Shown here piece after piece: positions 52,201-61,568 of a DNA stretch of 64,000 nt. Position 1 is the first letter of the stretch; each line of letters starts with the position of its first letter. The notes under the pieces are model-generated. The model was not told the DNA's origin, did not search any database, and was given only the letters and a program-made list of their open reading frames with translations. Location: contig NZ_SWBQ01000006.1 of the NCBI RefSeq assembly GCF_005116445.1, positions 154,435-218,434 on the forward strand, in the 5' to 3' direction. Made by a program: the position numbers and the translations under genes. Source of the DNA: Pedobacter frigoris. GTDB lineage: Bacteria > Bacteroidota > Bacteroidia > Sphingobacteriales > Sphingobacteriaceae.

Positions 52201-55173
52201 TTATTTTTTCTTGTTACCCAAATCAATTACGATAGGGGTAGAGATACATAGTGATGAGTAAGTACCGATGATACGACCAATCAGCAATGCAAAGATAAAT
52301 CCGCGGATACTAGCTCCACCGAAAATAAAGATCACAACCAATACGAAGAATACCGTTAACGAAGTTAAGATGGTACGACTCAATGTACTGTTTAATGCAA
52401 AGTTGATCAGTTTGTTTCTTTCTTCACCATATAGGTCGTCTTTACCCGACTCAGCAAGTTTCTCACGGATACGGTCAAATACAACAACAGTTTCAGTCAT
52501 CGTATAACCCATTACTGTCAATATCGCCGCGATGAAATCCTGACCAATCTCCAGAGAGAATGGAAGCACACCATCAAGAATCGTGTAGAATGAAAGTACA
52601 AGCAGCACATCATGGAACAATGCGATTACCGCACCTAAACCATAATTTAGTTTCTTAAACCTGATTACGATGTAGATAAACATCACCAAGCAAGAGAAAA
52701 GGATAGCACCATAAGCACCGTAAACGATATCACTTGCGATGATTGGACCTACTTTCTCGTTACTTTCAATAGTATATTTAACACCAGTTTCAGTTAAACC
52801 TTTATTCAAGGCAGTTTCTACTAATTTATCAGCCTGAGTATCAGTGTCAGTAATGTGGTAAGTAGTAGTGATTTTCAACTCATTGTCAGCACCTGCTGTC
52901 TTAACGATGGTTTCAGACTCAGTAAATACTGAGTTCAATTTAGCTTTTACATCCTCAGTATCCATTCCTTTATCGAAGTGAACGATGTAAGTTCTACCAC
53001 CTTTAAAGTCGATACCAAGATTTAATCCATCATTTTTGATGTAGAATATAACACCCAATGCAATGATTACTGCAGAGATGGTGTAATATAATTTCCTGTG
53101 TCCAACGAAGTTGAATGCGATGTCTTTAAATGCGTGGATTGTATATTTGTTACCGAAGGTAATGTTAGATTTTTTCTCTAATAACCACTCAAATACCAGA
53201 CGTGAAATTAACACAGCACAGAACAGTGATGATATAATACCGATACACAATGTAGTCGCAAAACCCTGAACAGGTCCTGTTCCGAATACATAAAGGATAG
53301 CACCCAATACAAATACCGTTACGTTTGAGTCGATGATCGAAGACATTGCATGTTTGAAACCTTCTTTGATCGCTACAGGAGTAGGCTTGCCTAAAGTAAG
53401 CTCTTCCCTTACACGCTCAAAGATCAGGATGTTCGCATCCACAGATAAACCGATTACCAACACGATACCAGCGATACCAGGCAATGTCAATACAGCGCCG
53501 AGAGACACCAATATTCCCATGATGAAGAATAAATTGATCACCAAAGCAAGGTTAGCTACCCATCCGGCTTTGTTGTAATACATGGCCATGAAGATCAGGA
53601 TCACGATAAATGCAAGTACGAATGACAATAAACCATTGTGAATTGCAGTTTCACCCAAAGTAGGACCTACTACGAACTCACCAACGATTCTTGCAGGAGC
53701 AGGTAATTTACCAGCTTTCAAGATGTTCGCTAAATCCTGTGTATCCTCTACCGTAAAGTTACCAGTGATGGAAGACCTTCCGCCAGCAATTTCATCATTT
53801 ACAGTAGGAGCAGAGTAAACCTGGTTATCCAATACAATTGCAATAGATCTTTTGTTGTTTGGATCAGCAGAAGCCTCACCAGTCATTTTTTTCCAGATTG
53901 CAGAACCGTCACCAGTCATAGCCATTGACACTTCCGGTTTTCCGTTTTGATCGTAATCTGCACGTGCATCACTGATTGCTTCGCCACCTAAATCAGGTCT
54001 GCCATCCAATGAAGTCACTTTAATTGCGTACAATTCAAATATTTTGGCACCACCTACAGGAGATCCAAGATCAGCAGGTTTCACACTCCACATGAATTTG
54101 TAGCTCTGAGGAATGATAGAAGCGATTTCTGGTCTCTTCAAGAATGCATTAACTTTTGCAGTATCTTTTTGAGCTACCCAACCCACAGCAGCACCCGGAC
54201 GCAATTGTTGCTGACCATTTTCTCCCATGTAAGAAGGAACTGTCAACACTGCAAACAACGGGTTAGATTTTGCTGCTTCCTGAGTTTTTAAGCTAGCAGA
54301 ATCAGCAGTAGTAGTTTTTTTAGCTAAGCCTGCAAGTTTACTTTCAGATTTAGTAGCTGTATCAGTACCTGCAGCTTTAGTTGTGTCAACAGCTTTGGTT
54401 TCTTTTAAAGAAGAAGCCAATGTTTTGTTGATGTTTTCCAAAACAGGATATACTTCCTGGTTTTGGTATACATGCCAGAACTGAAGTTCAGCAGAACCTT
54501 GTAATAATTTATGTACCCTTTCCTTATCCTGAACACCTGGCATCTCAATCAGGATACGGTTAGTACCTTCTTGTTTCTGCATGTTCGGACTCACCACACC
54601 AAAACCATCGATACGGCTTCTGATGATGATGAATGAACGGTCGATCGCACTGGTAGCTTCTTTAGAAAGGAATTTCTTAACTTCAGCATTGCTTGCATCA
54701 GGTTTCAATTCCTTAGCGTTATCCTGGTTAGAGAAGAAGTCTACCAATTTTACATTAGGAGATAATTTTTCAAACTCAGTTACAAACAAATCGATGTAAT
54801 CTTTACCACCAGCATTTAATTTTTGCTGTGCAGTAGCCAATGCCTGATTAAAGTTGGCGTCAGAAGTATTGTCAGCTAAAGATTTAACCAATTCAGCTAA
54901 CGATATTTCCATCGTTACGTTCATACCACCTTTAAGGTCTAGCCCAAGGTTAATTTCTTTTGCTTTGCAGAACTGGTAGTTAAATCCAAATAACGGATAA
55001 ACCGGGACTGTGGCCATTGAATCCAGATAAGCTTTTTCTTTTTCCGGATCTCCTTTAGCATAAGCTTTTGCGTCTTTTTCAACCTTTGAAGTAACAAAGT
55101 TGAATGAGAGAGAATACACACAGACAATACCTAAAAGTATCGCCATAAATTTTATAAAACCTTTACCCTGCAT
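52201..55173 (-). CDS. secDF: Protein translocase subunit SecDF (fused)
   Basis: A 990-residue fusion of SecD and SecF. The first half has the SecD-type periplasmic head (NLGLDLKGGMNVTMEISL), a long Thr/Lys-rich insert near residues 260-310 and six membrane segments (GLSVDANILIFERVREELTLGK in overlapping pieces). The second half begins with SecF-like FNFVGHRKLYYTISA and NLGIDFKGGRTYIVHFDK, then MGYTMTETVVVFDRIREKL. SecDF uses proton flow to pull exported proteins. Fusion of the two is usual in Bacteroidetes. It is a single-gene unit ended by a terminator. Confidence 0.96.
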   Translation of the reverse strand: MQGKGFIKFMAILLGIVCVYSLSFNFVTSKVEKDAKAYAKGDPEKEKAYLDSMATVPVYPLFGFNYQFCKAKEINLGLDLKGGMNVTMEISLAELVKSLADNTSDANFNQALATAQQKLNAGGKDYIDLFVTEFEKLSPNVKLVDFFSNQDNAKELKPDASNAEVKKFLSKEATSAIDRSFIIIRSRIDGFGVVSPNMQKQEGTNRILIEMPGVQDKERVHKLLQGSAELQFWHVYQNQEVYPVLENINKTLASSLKETKAVDTTKAAGTDTATKSESKLAGLAKKTTTADSASLKTQEAAKSNPLFAVLTVPSYMGENGQQQLRPGAAVGWVAQKDTAKVNAFLKRPEIASIIPQSYKFMWSVKPADLGSPVGGAKIFELYAIKVTSLDGRPDLGGEAISDARADYDQNGKPEVSMAMTGDGSAIWKKMTGEASADPNNKRSIAIVLDNQVYSAPTVNDEIAGGRSSITGNFTVEDTQDLANILKAGKLPAPARIVGEFVVGPTLGETAIHNGLLSFVLAFIVILIFMAMYYNKAGWVANLALVINLFFIMGILVSLGAVLTLPGIAGIVLVIGLSVDANILIFERVREELTLGKPTPVAIKEGFKHAMSSIIDSNVTVFVLGAILYVFGTGPVQGFATTLCIGIISSLFCAVLISRLVFEWLLEKKSNITFGNKYTIHAFKDIAFNFVGHRKLYYTISAVIIALGVIFYIKNDGLNLGIDFKGGRTYIVHFDKGMDTEDVKAKLNSVFTESETIVKTAGADNELKITTTYHITDTDTQADKLVETALNKGLTETGVKYTIESNEKVGPIIASDIVYGAYGAILFSCLVMFIYIVIRFKKLNYGLGAVIALFHDVLLVLSFYTILDGVLPFSLEIGQDFIAAILTVMGYTMTETVVVFDRIREKLAESGKDDLYGEERNKLINFALNSTLSRTILTSLTVFFVLVVIFIFGGASIRGFIFALLIGRIIGTYSSLCISTPIVIDLGNKKK

Positions 55174-55231
55174 TATTTGTTTGTGTTTGTAATAATTAGT
55201 CTATATGCAATATATTTTTTTAACAAGTCGG

Positions 55232-55239
55232 CAAATCTA
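55232..55239 (-). promoter_or_regulatory. -7 box of secDF
   Basis: On the minus strand the sequence reads TAGATTTG, an exact TAnnTTTG match, 58 bases before the secDF ATG. No TTG at a fitting -33 distance. Confidence 0.5.
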
Positions 55240-55278
55240 ATTATTTTTTTAATTAATAGGCTACCTTCTGAATTTTTT

Positions 55279-55346
55279 AATTATAACAGCGCCCTGTCAT
55301 CAATTATAACTACGCTCTGTCGTCAACTATAACAGCGTCCGTCATC
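55279..55346. repeat. Three tandem 22-23 bp repeats
   Basis: Units at 55279-55301, 55302-55324 and 55325-55346 share the core AAYTATAACaGCG..CTGTCRTC with few changes. The last one runs into the outer arm of a truncated palindromic element. They lie between the secDF promoter region and the folA end. Confidence 0.8.
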
Positions 55347-55388
55347 TCGACGATAGGAGAGATCTCCTGTTCAGGCATGCTCAAGAGT
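55340..55388. repeat. Palindromic REP/MITE-like element, copy 3, truncated
   Basis: The left arm is complete (CGTCATCTCGACGATAGGAG, then AGATCTCCTG) but the right arm stops after TCAAGAG, after which folA coding sequence follows. Compared with copies at 5155 and 18877 the outer right half is missing. The folA stop codon lies inside it. Confidence 0.8.
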
Positions 55389-55856
55389 TGAAAACGTATA
55401 AGCTACCTTGTTTTTTTCATCAGGCTCATGATGTTCTACATCACGCTCTTCCCAATCCTCACTATTGATTTCAGGAAAAAAGGTATCAGCGTCATAACGC
55501 TGATGAACCCTGGTTAGATATATGCGGTCGGTATCGTTTAGCGCATGTTTGTAAATCTCTGCGCCGCCTATCACAAATACTTCTTCCTCATCGTGGCAAA
55601 GCTCAATGGCTGCAGCAATATCGTTTACAACCTCTACTCCTTCAATCTCCAAACCTGTATTGCGTGTGATGACGATGTTACGTCTGTTTGGCAAGGGCCT
55701 GCCGATAGAATCATACGTCTTACGGCCCATAATAATCGTATGGCCGCTGGTGATCTGTTTGAAATGTTTTAAGTCGGCCGGAAGGTGCCATAACAACTGA
55801 TTATCCTTGCCGATAGCATTATTTTCAGCAATAGCTACTACGATAGATAAAATCAT
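55371..55856 (-). CDS. folA: Dihydrofolate reductase
   Basis: A 161-residue protein of normal DHFR length: MILSIVVAIAENNAIGKDNQ, LLWHLPADLKHFKQIT (D28, the folate-binding acid), the GRKTYDSIGRPLPNR and VFVIGGAEIYKHAL motifs. It reduces dihydrofolate to tetrahydrofolate with NADPH. The last codons (LEHA, stop) fall inside the truncated palindromic element, so the original C-terminus was probably replaced there. Its start overlaps the thyA stop by 4 bases, the classic thyA-folA pair. Confidence 0.95.
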   Translation of the reverse strand: MILSIVVAIAENNAIGKDNQLLWHLPADLKHFKQITSGHTIIMGRKTYDSIGRPLPNRRNIVITRNTGLEIEGVEVVNDIAAAIELCHDEEEVFVIGGAEIYKHALNDTDRIYLTRVHQRYDADTFFPEINSEDWEERDVEHHEPDEKNKVAYTFSTLEHA

Positions 55857-56647
55857 ACTGCTACCACTCCTTTAATGTGTGGATGGGGTTCATAACCCTT
55901 CAGTGTAAAATCTTCGTATTTGAAGCTGAATATATCTTTCACCTCAGGATTGATCTCCATCACCGGCAAATCTTTGGTGTCACGGCTCAACTGCAGCCTG
56001 GCCTGCTCAATATGGTTGTTGTACAAATGCGCATCGCCCAGCGTATGGATAAAGTCGCCATACTGCAAGCCGCACACCTGTGCTACCATCATGGTCAGCA
56101 AAGCATAAGAAGCAATATTAAAAGGCACACCTAAAAATATATCCGCACTGCGCTGATAAAGCTGGCAACTCAATTTTCCGTCGGCCACATAAAACTGGAA
56201 GAAGGCATGGCAAGGCGGCAAAGCCATATTGTCTACCTCGGCCACGTTCCATGCAGATACGATGATCCTGCGGGAATCCGGGTTATTTTTGATGGTATCT
56301 ATGATTTTTGAGATCTGATCAATATGACCGCCATCAGGTTTAGGCCATGAACGCCATTGCGAACCATAAACAGGACCAAGGTCGCCGTTTTCATCTGCCC
56401 ATTCGTCCCAGATCCTCACACCATTGTCTTTCAGGTATTTGATATTGGTATCGCCGCTCAAAAACCAGATCAATTCATGGATGATAGATTTGAGGTGCAA
56501 TTTTTTGGTGGTCACCATCGGAAAGCCCTTTTGCAGGTCAAATCTCATCTGATAACCGAATACACTAATAGTTCCCGTTCCGGTACGGTCGTGTTTTTGC
56601 GTGCCATTATCGAGCACATGCTGCATCAAATCTAAATATTGCTTCAT
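55853..56647 (-). CDS. thyA: Thymidylate synthase
   Basis: A 264-residue protein, exactly the E. coli ThyA length. It has RTGTGTISVFGYQMRFDL, the dUMP-binding arginines and the catalytic cysteine in LPPCHAFFQF (C146), and YQRSADIFLGVPFNIASYALL. It methylates dUMP to dTMP with methylene-tetrahydrofolate, producing dihydrofolate that folA, coupled downstream with a 4-base overlap, recycles. Promoter elements are visible upstream. Confidence 0.97.
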   Translation of the reverse strand: MKQYLDLMQHVLDNGTQKHDRTGTGTISVFGYQMRFDLQKGFPMVTTKKLHLKSIIHELIWFLSGDTNIKYLKDNGVRIWDEWADENGDLGPVYGSQWRSWPKPDGGHIDQISKIIDTIKNNPDSRRIIVSAWNVAEVDNMALPPCHAFFQFYVADGKLSCQLYQRSADIFLGVPFNIASYALLTMMVAQVCGLQYGDFIHTLGDAHLYNNHIEQARLQLSRDTKDLPVMEINPEVKDIFSFKYEDFTLKGYEPHPHIKGVVAV

Positions 56648-56666
56648 AATTTTTTAAGACAGTATA

Positions 56667-56700
56667 CAAAAGTAAGGGATTTACCCTTCAAGTTCAGCAA
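56667..56700 (-). promoter_or_regulatory. Promoter of thyA-folA
   Basis: On the minus strand TTG (56698-56700), 23 bases, then TACTTTTG (56667-56674), an exact TAnnTTTG match, 20 bases before the thyA ATG. The spacing is at the long end of the normal range. Confidence 0.55.
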
Positions 56701-56709
56701 AATTAAGTT

Positions 56710-57510
56710 TTATTTATCCATCCTTGACCATGGCGAAGCCTTCGATTTAAACTCCGTTTTTTCTAGGGGAGGTAATACGAATGTTCCTGGTGTGATAACC
56801 GCTCCGAATACTGCGGCAGGGTTTAGTGTTTTTGTGTTCAAAGGTTTTTTTATCGACTGGTGGGTTTGAAAGTACTCTACGTTTATGGAAAGTACACATA
56901 GGCATCCTTCCGCTACTTCGAAAGTAAAATCATGTGCAGGTACCTGTTCTCCGTTTACTACGGTCAGCTTTTGTTCTTCCCTTTGCTTTTTCACCCGGTC
57001 TGCGAGTACATACTGTCCTAGTGTTACAGTTATTTCAGCTTCGTTTGCCCTTACAGGCATTGTCAGTTCTGTCGGGACAGCAAAAGTCGGGAGGCTTAGC
57101 GTCAGGTTGTTTCCCTCCAGCGAGATTACCTGCTCTACCCAAATATGGGCTGAAAGTTTGGCGTAATCATTAAATTCAAATCCTACCAGATTGTTGAAGC
57201 TATCGCTTTGATAGGTGTAGATTTCTGTTTGCTTATCAAAACAATGTTCCATGATGGATCTGTTTACTGTATTGAGCCGGTTGATCATTGTTCCGTCGTA
57301 GAACTTTCCGGTCAGACAGCGCAGGTCATCCCTGATGTTTCTGGATAAAACGCTTGCATTGCCAAAAACGCCCGCAGTTTTCTGTGATGCTTCTGTTTGT
57401 GTTACTTTTTCAGCTTTAGACTGAACAATAGTGTGTTTTTTGCTGTTTCCATCTCTGAAAATGTAAGGGCCAATTATTCCCCTGAGTCGTTTCCCGTCGT
57501 ATCTTGCCAT
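56710..57510 (-). CDS. Conserved-looking hypothetical protein, family not recognised
   Basis: A 266-residue soluble protein starting MARYDGKRLRGIIGPYIFRD, without a signal peptide or membrane segment. The basic N-terminus (KRLRG, KKHTIVQSKAEKV) is followed by an ASQKTAGVFGNASVLSRNIRDDLR region with spaced small and basic residues. From about residue 125 the protein is beta-rich (LTLSLPTFAVPTELTMPVRANEAEITVTLG, in overlapping pieces). It ends in a Pro/Lys tail. No catalytic motif is evident. It is divergent from the RHS cluster, with a 547-bp region between that includes a long hairpin, so a link to RHS is possible but not shown. Confidence 0.6.
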   Translation of the reverse strand: MARYDGKRLRGIIGPYIFRDGNSKKHTIVQSKAEKVTQTEASQKTAGVFGNASVLSRNIRDDLRCLTGKFYDGTMINRLNTVNRSIMEHCFDKQTEIYTYQSDSFNNLVGFEFNDYAKLSAHIWVEQVISLEGNNLTLSLPTFAVPTELTMPVRANEAEITVTLGQYVLADRVKKQREEQKLTVVNGEQVPAHDFTFEVAEGCLCVLSINVEYFQTHQSIKKPLNTKTLNPAAVFGAVITPGTFVLPPLEKTEFKSKASPWSRMDK

Positions 57511-57551
57511 TAGTTGTATTATAGTACTGCCACAATTAATCTATAATTAAT

Positions 57552-57598
57552 CCACAGTGACCCCACCTTTTTGTAAGAAAAAGATGGGGTCACTGTGG
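57552..57598. repeat. 47-bp inverted repeat (21-bp arms, 5-base loop)
   Basis: The left arm CCACAGTGACCCCACC-TTTTT pairs 20 of 21 with the right arm across the loop GTAAG. It lies upstream of both flanking divergent genes, so it is not a normal terminator for either. Confidence 0.85.
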
Positions 57599-57763
57599 GG
57601 TTATGGTGGCCTTACAGTAGGGTCATATTATTTTATCAAAAAATTATTTATTTTCTCAAAATTTAGGATTTGAAAATGCCGAGTATGCCTATGCTCAACC
57701 GATTTTGTAAATTTTTCTTTCTAAATTCATTAAAAAAATTATACAAGTGACTATTTAAAAAAT

Positions 57764-57771
57764 TACATTTG
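57764..57771 (+). promoter_or_regulatory. -7 box ahead of the RHS cluster
   Basis: TACATTTG is an exact TAnnTTTG match, 61 bases before the tiny frame and about 290 before the first RHS gene. If used, the message has a long leader containing the tiny frame. Confidence 0.45.
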
Positions 57772-57831
57772 GGTATACAATGCTTAGTCACTGAAAATGA
57801 GCATCTAAATTAAACGCTAATACTCAATCTT

Positions 57832-57942
57832 ATGGAAAAACGCTTTTTATCTCCTCTCAATTCTTTTCTTTTAGAAATAGCTTTCACTCTCAACATCATT
57901 AAAGATCTTCTTTGGCCTTCCTTTGATACTGATACGGCTTAA
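57832..57942 (+). CDS. 36-residue possible leader peptide (low confidence)
   Basis: The ATG frame MEKRFLSPLNSFLLEIAF (ending FDTDTA) follows the -7 box and precedes the RHS gene by 115 bases. There is no strong ribosome site or homology cue, and a chance frame of this length is likely. It is listed because it is the only frame in the leader. Confidence 0.25.
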   Translation: MEKRFLSPLNSFLLEIAFTLNIIKDLLWPSFDTDTA

Positions 57943-58057
57943 CTAAATTCCATTTTTTTTATAAGTGAATGAACTACAATAGTATGTGGTAGAGACTCTG
58001 TGTTAAAAAAAAATATAGAGCAAATCAAATAGAGAAAAACCGAATAACAATTATAAA

Positions 58058-60397
58058 ATGAGAAAATTAACAATTCTTACATTTTTGCTTTTATTTAATC
58101 TAATCATTAAGGCCCAGGTAAGTCCTATTGGAGCGAGCAAGGCGATTGAGCAATCAATGAATCATCCGGTATCTTATAATACAGGATTGCCTCAAATCCA
58201 AATTCCTCTGTATGACATTGATTTTGGAGGGTCAAAGATTCCCATTTCTTTGAGCTATCACGCCGGAGGCCTGAAAATGAACCAGAAGTCTGGTTTGGTT
58301 GGCGCAGGTTGGTCAATTTCGACAAATTTTCAGATCTCTAGGACAGTACGTGGAAGAGAAGATGAATATTATCCTATGACTGATCTTGATAGTATGTATT
58401 TAGAAGGAACACAGGCGGATATGTCGTCCTATCCTTCTAATACATTTTATAACAGCGCTTTTAGAGATATGTATCTTTCGAAGTTTATTTTCCCGGATCC
58501 AGCTAGGGATGGATCTTCTACAAGCATTTATCATGCTGACTTGCACACAACGGACTATCGTGATTCAGAAATGGATATTTTCAGATACAATTTATTTAAT
58601 ACGTCGGGACGGTTCGTGTTTACTTCCAGAAGTCCTTATGTTATAAGCACGCTGGATGAATCATTTTTAGGAACGGATATTAAGTTTTTTAATGGGCCTA
58701 TAGCTAGTCAATATTTCGCAGTAAAAGATGAGCAGGGAACCCAATACGAATTTGGAAAGGATGCTGCGATCCAATTTGTCTACACAGACGTTAGCGCTAT
58801 AAATACAGCCTGGATGTTAAAATCTGCTACTGCGTTAAATGGGGATACAGTGTCTTTTAGTTATTTCATGCCCTGGCCATCAGAAAAAAGATTTGGTAAA
58901 TCTGTACACATCAAAGAAGGATGTAAAGAGTGCTTTCCATATAATGAATCAATTTACAATTATGTAAGGTCAGATAGTTCAGGCGTCACATATGGTCAGG
59001 ATCAGATTCCGGCGGGCATTAATTTTCCTGAAGGGATCGTTACATATGGTTATCAAAATATGACCATAGGGGGTGTGGTTGAAGATTTGATCAATGAGAT
59101 AAAAATCATGGATCTAGACAGTAATTTGATCAGGAAGGTGAATTTGTATTATACACAAGGATTGCGTTTCGCGTTTCTTGACTCAGTAAAGATTAACGGA
59201 GGAAGTGAACAAGCGTTGGTCTATCGCTTCACGTATCAAATGAAAGATCAGAATAATGTCCTGTTTGATAGTTTAGCCTTGGGTACGGATAACTGGGGGT
59301 ATCTTTCGAAGAGGGTAAATAATATTGTAAAGAAAACATCCATTCCATTTAACGAGGGGATTGGCCAGGGGGTATCCATATATAAACCTGATTATGGAAC
59401 CTACGGATATTTAGAAGACTATGTGTCGAGCATGGAGTTTGATACGCGATTAGTAAATACTGCAACCCCACCAATTTATTTACTTAAAGAGATAAAATAC
59501 CCTAAAGGTGGAACGACCACATATTCTTTTGAAAATCATTTAGTTTCCTCATCACCTTATCAAGTATATGGACCTGGAGCCGGTTACAGGGTCAGGGAAA
59601 TTATCAGTAATGATGGCATTATAGGACAGGCTCAAAGGCGCACTTTTACCTATGGTGATAACGACGATGACAGTCCTCAGTCAGGGAATATACCGCTGGG
59701 AACGGGTTATGTGCTCAACATGGACAACATTGTTAATTGGGGTAATACAATCAGGCAAGGTGCAGAAATAGGTGTTTTGCCAGATAATTTAGGAGATCCA
59801 TCAAATTGGATATTATACAATACTTACAATTTTAGCAATCAATACAAAGGAAATCTGGATTTTGCAGGTTTTGAAGAAAATCCTGTTTACTATGCAAAAG
59901 TCACGGAGAAAATATACAATGGCAATGTTGCTATATCCAAGACTGAATTTGTATATGATTCACTGATTAATGTAATAAAACCAAGTATTCCTTTAATAAC
60001 AGAGAGGAATACCAATCCTAACATAGCTGGAAGGGGTGTCATCTCAAGGATATATAAACCTGAGAATTTTAGAGCGGTTATTTTAGGATATAAGCCGAAG
60101 ATGCTTTCTGCTACGAATTACCAGATGATCCAATCCACCTGGAAAAAGACAAGTAGAGAAGAATATACATATACGGGTTCAAATATTGATGATATGCTTA
60201 CTTATGGTTCTGGGTTGAGAAATATCAGGATCAGTAATTATGCAATGATGGCGCCCGATTACTCGGGAGGTATGAGTCTGGAGGGTATTTATACTAGTAC
60301 AGGTATTCAATCTGTGTTTGATTTTAACAGTTACTTGATTTTACCTTATCCAAATCGGTTTCTTTCGAGCCGCATTGTAACAAAATATACTGAATAA
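58058..60397 (+). CDS. Secreted RHS N-terminal-type protein
   Basis: A 779-residue protein with a signal peptide ending IIKAQV. It has the opening typical of Bacteroidetes RHS proteins: SMNHPVSYNTGLPQIQIPLYD, PISLSYHAGGLKMNQKSGLVG and GAGWSISTNFQISRTVRGRED. The body is rich in tyrosine and beta strands (KYPKGGTTTYSFENHLV-type phrases), typical of the SpvB-like/beta-cocoon part of RHS proteins. It stops at SSRIVTKYTE without the usual YD-repeat end, which is carried by the next gene 16 bases downstream. It lacks a C-terminal toxin-like part. Confidence 0.8.
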   Translation: MRKLTILTFLLLFNLIIKAQVSPIGASKAIEQSMNHPVSYNTGLPQIQIPLYDIDFGGSKIPISLSYHAGGLKMNQKSGLVGAGWSISTNFQISRTVRGREDEYYPMTDLDSMYLEGTQADMSSYPSNTFYNSAFRDMYLSKFIFPDPARDGSSTSIYHADLHTTDYRDSEMDIFRYNLFNTSGRFVFTSRSPYVISTLDESFLGTDIKFFNGPIASQYFAVKDEQGTQYEFGKDAAIQFVYTDVSAINTAWMLKSATALNGDTVSFSYFMPWPSEKRFGKSVHIKEGCKECFPYNESIYNYVRSDSSGVTYGQDQIPAGINFPEGIVTYGYQNMTIGGVVEDLINEIKIMDLDSNLIRKVNLYYTQGLRFAFLDSVKINGGSEQALVYRFTYQMKDQNNVLFDSLALGTDNWGYLSKRVNNIVKKTSIPFNEGIGQGVSIYKPDYGTYGYLEDYVSSMEFDTRLVNTATPPIYLLKEIKYPKGGTTTYSFENHLVSSSPYQVYGPGAGYRVREIISNDGIIGQAQRRTFTYGDNDDDSPQSGNIPLGTGYVLNMDNIVNWGNTIRQGAEIGVLPDNLGDPSNWILYNTYNFSNQYKGNLDFAGFEENPVYYAKVTEKIYNGNVAISKTEFVYDSLINVIKPSIPLITERNTNPNIAGRGVISRIYKPENFRAVILGYKPKMLSATNYQMIQSTWKKTSREEYTYTGSNIDDMLTYGSGLRNIRISNYAMMAPDYSGGMSLEGIYTSTGIQSVFDFNSYLILPYPNRFLSSRIVTKYTE

Positions 60398-60413
60398 TTT
60401 TAAAGACATTGTT

Positions 60414-61556
60414 ATGAGATCTAAATCAATATTTATTATCTTCTGCTTAACTTTTATAGGTTTAGTCAGCAAGGCGGAACCGTTGAAGCCGGTTAAATCA
60501 CTAACAGACTCTACTAAACTATACTATCAATATACCTACCTGTCCAGCAACGCTATTTCTGAAGAATTCATATCTACAGCAGATGGTAAGGTGAATAGAG
60601 TAACGAGATATTTATATCCTAGGGACTATTGGTCTGGCTCAGGTACTCCTATGATAGACAGCCTAATCAATAACAGATTGTTTAGTTTGCCTTTGGAAAC
60701 AGTTGTTCTTGATCATGATAGCATAGTGGGTGGACAAATATCTCTTTACTATCCATCGGGAAAGGCGCTGATGCGGGAACAGTTGGCGCTAGTTAGACCT
60801 GTGAACGGATTTACTAGTGAATTTGGTTATTCTAATTTAAACTCATTGAGCACACCACAGCATTTGACTGATGGAATAAGTCCTGACTTGCGCTACGAGA
60901 AGAGGGTTACCTACGATGTTTATGACGGTATGGGGAATTTACTACAAAGTACTGCCACCAATGGGATTACAAGTTGTTCTGTATGGGGTTATAACAACCG
61001 TTATGTCATTGCTGAAGTCAGTAATGTGGCCATCACTGACGTTGCTTATTCCAGTTTTGAAAGACGGGCAAAAGGCAACTGGACTTTTTCAGGCACATGC
61101 AGTGGTGATGTGACCTCGCCGGTTGGCGAACAATGCTATAATCTTGCAGGGGGTAATATCACCAAAACAGGGCTTTCCAATTCGAAGACATTTCAATTGA
61201 GCTATTGGGAGAAGTCGGGTGCAACGGTTTCCGTTACCGGGATTGGAATTACGTTTATTAAGACGATCACGGGGAGAACCTTAGATGGATGGTCGCTGAT
61301 CACTAAATATTTAACTACTTCTTCGGGGTCTATTACTATATCAGGAACAGGATATATAGATGATTTGAGGTTGCATCCAAAAGAGGCGATGATGAGTAGC
61401 ACTGCGTTTAAACCATTAGTAGGGATCATTACAAAAGCAGATGCCAGGGGCAACACCCTGTATTATGATTATGACGGCTTTCAGCGATTAAAGTACGAAA
61501 GGGACATGAATAGAAACATCATTAAAAGTTATAGTTATAATCAAAAACAGTACTAA
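60414..61556 (+). CDS. Secreted protein with the C-terminal half of the RHS pattern
   Basis: A 380-residue protein with its own signal peptide (SIFIIFCLTFIGLVSKAE). Its middle (YDGMGNLLQSTATNGITSCSVWGYNNRYVIAEV, in overlapping pieces) and end (IDDLRLHPKEAMMSS, GIITKADARGNTLYYDYDGFQRLKYERDM) match the region that in single long RHS proteins follows the N-terminal part coded here by the upstream gene. The pair therefore looks like one RHS protein cut in two, each half with its own export signal. The next RHS gene starts after 12 bases. Confidence 0.78.
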   Translation: MRSKSIFIIFCLTFIGLVSKAEPLKPVKSLTDSTKLYYQYTYLSSNAISEEFISTADGKVNRVTRYLYPRDYWSGSGTPMIDSLINNRLFSLPLETVVLDHDSIVGGQISLYYPSGKALMREQLALVRPVNGFTSEFGYSNLNSLSTPQHLTDGISPDLRYEKRVTYDVYDGMGNLLQSTATNGITSCSVWGYNNRYVIAEVSNVAITDVAYSSFERRAKGNWTFSGTCSGDVTSPVGEQCYNLAGGNITKTGLSNSKTFQLSYWEKSGATVSVTGIGITFIKTITGRTLDGWSLITKYLTTSSGSITISGTGYIDDLRLHPKEAMMSSTAFKPLVGIITKADARGNTLYYDYDGFQRLKYERDMNRNIIKSYSYNQKQY

Positions 61557-61568
61557 TCATCTGATTTT

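Larger units (their letters stand above)
57511..58057. other. 547-bp intergenic region before the RHS cluster
   Basis: This holds a 47-bp near-perfect hairpin (57552-57598), AT-rich DNA, a -7 box (57764-57771) and a tiny frame at 57832-57942. No other convincing gene was seen. It is the divergent control region of the hypothetical gene and the RHS genes. Confidence 0.6.

Noticed and set aside
55279..55346. CRISPR-like repeats
   Set aside because: Three direct units without spacers. Better read as a tandem repeat.
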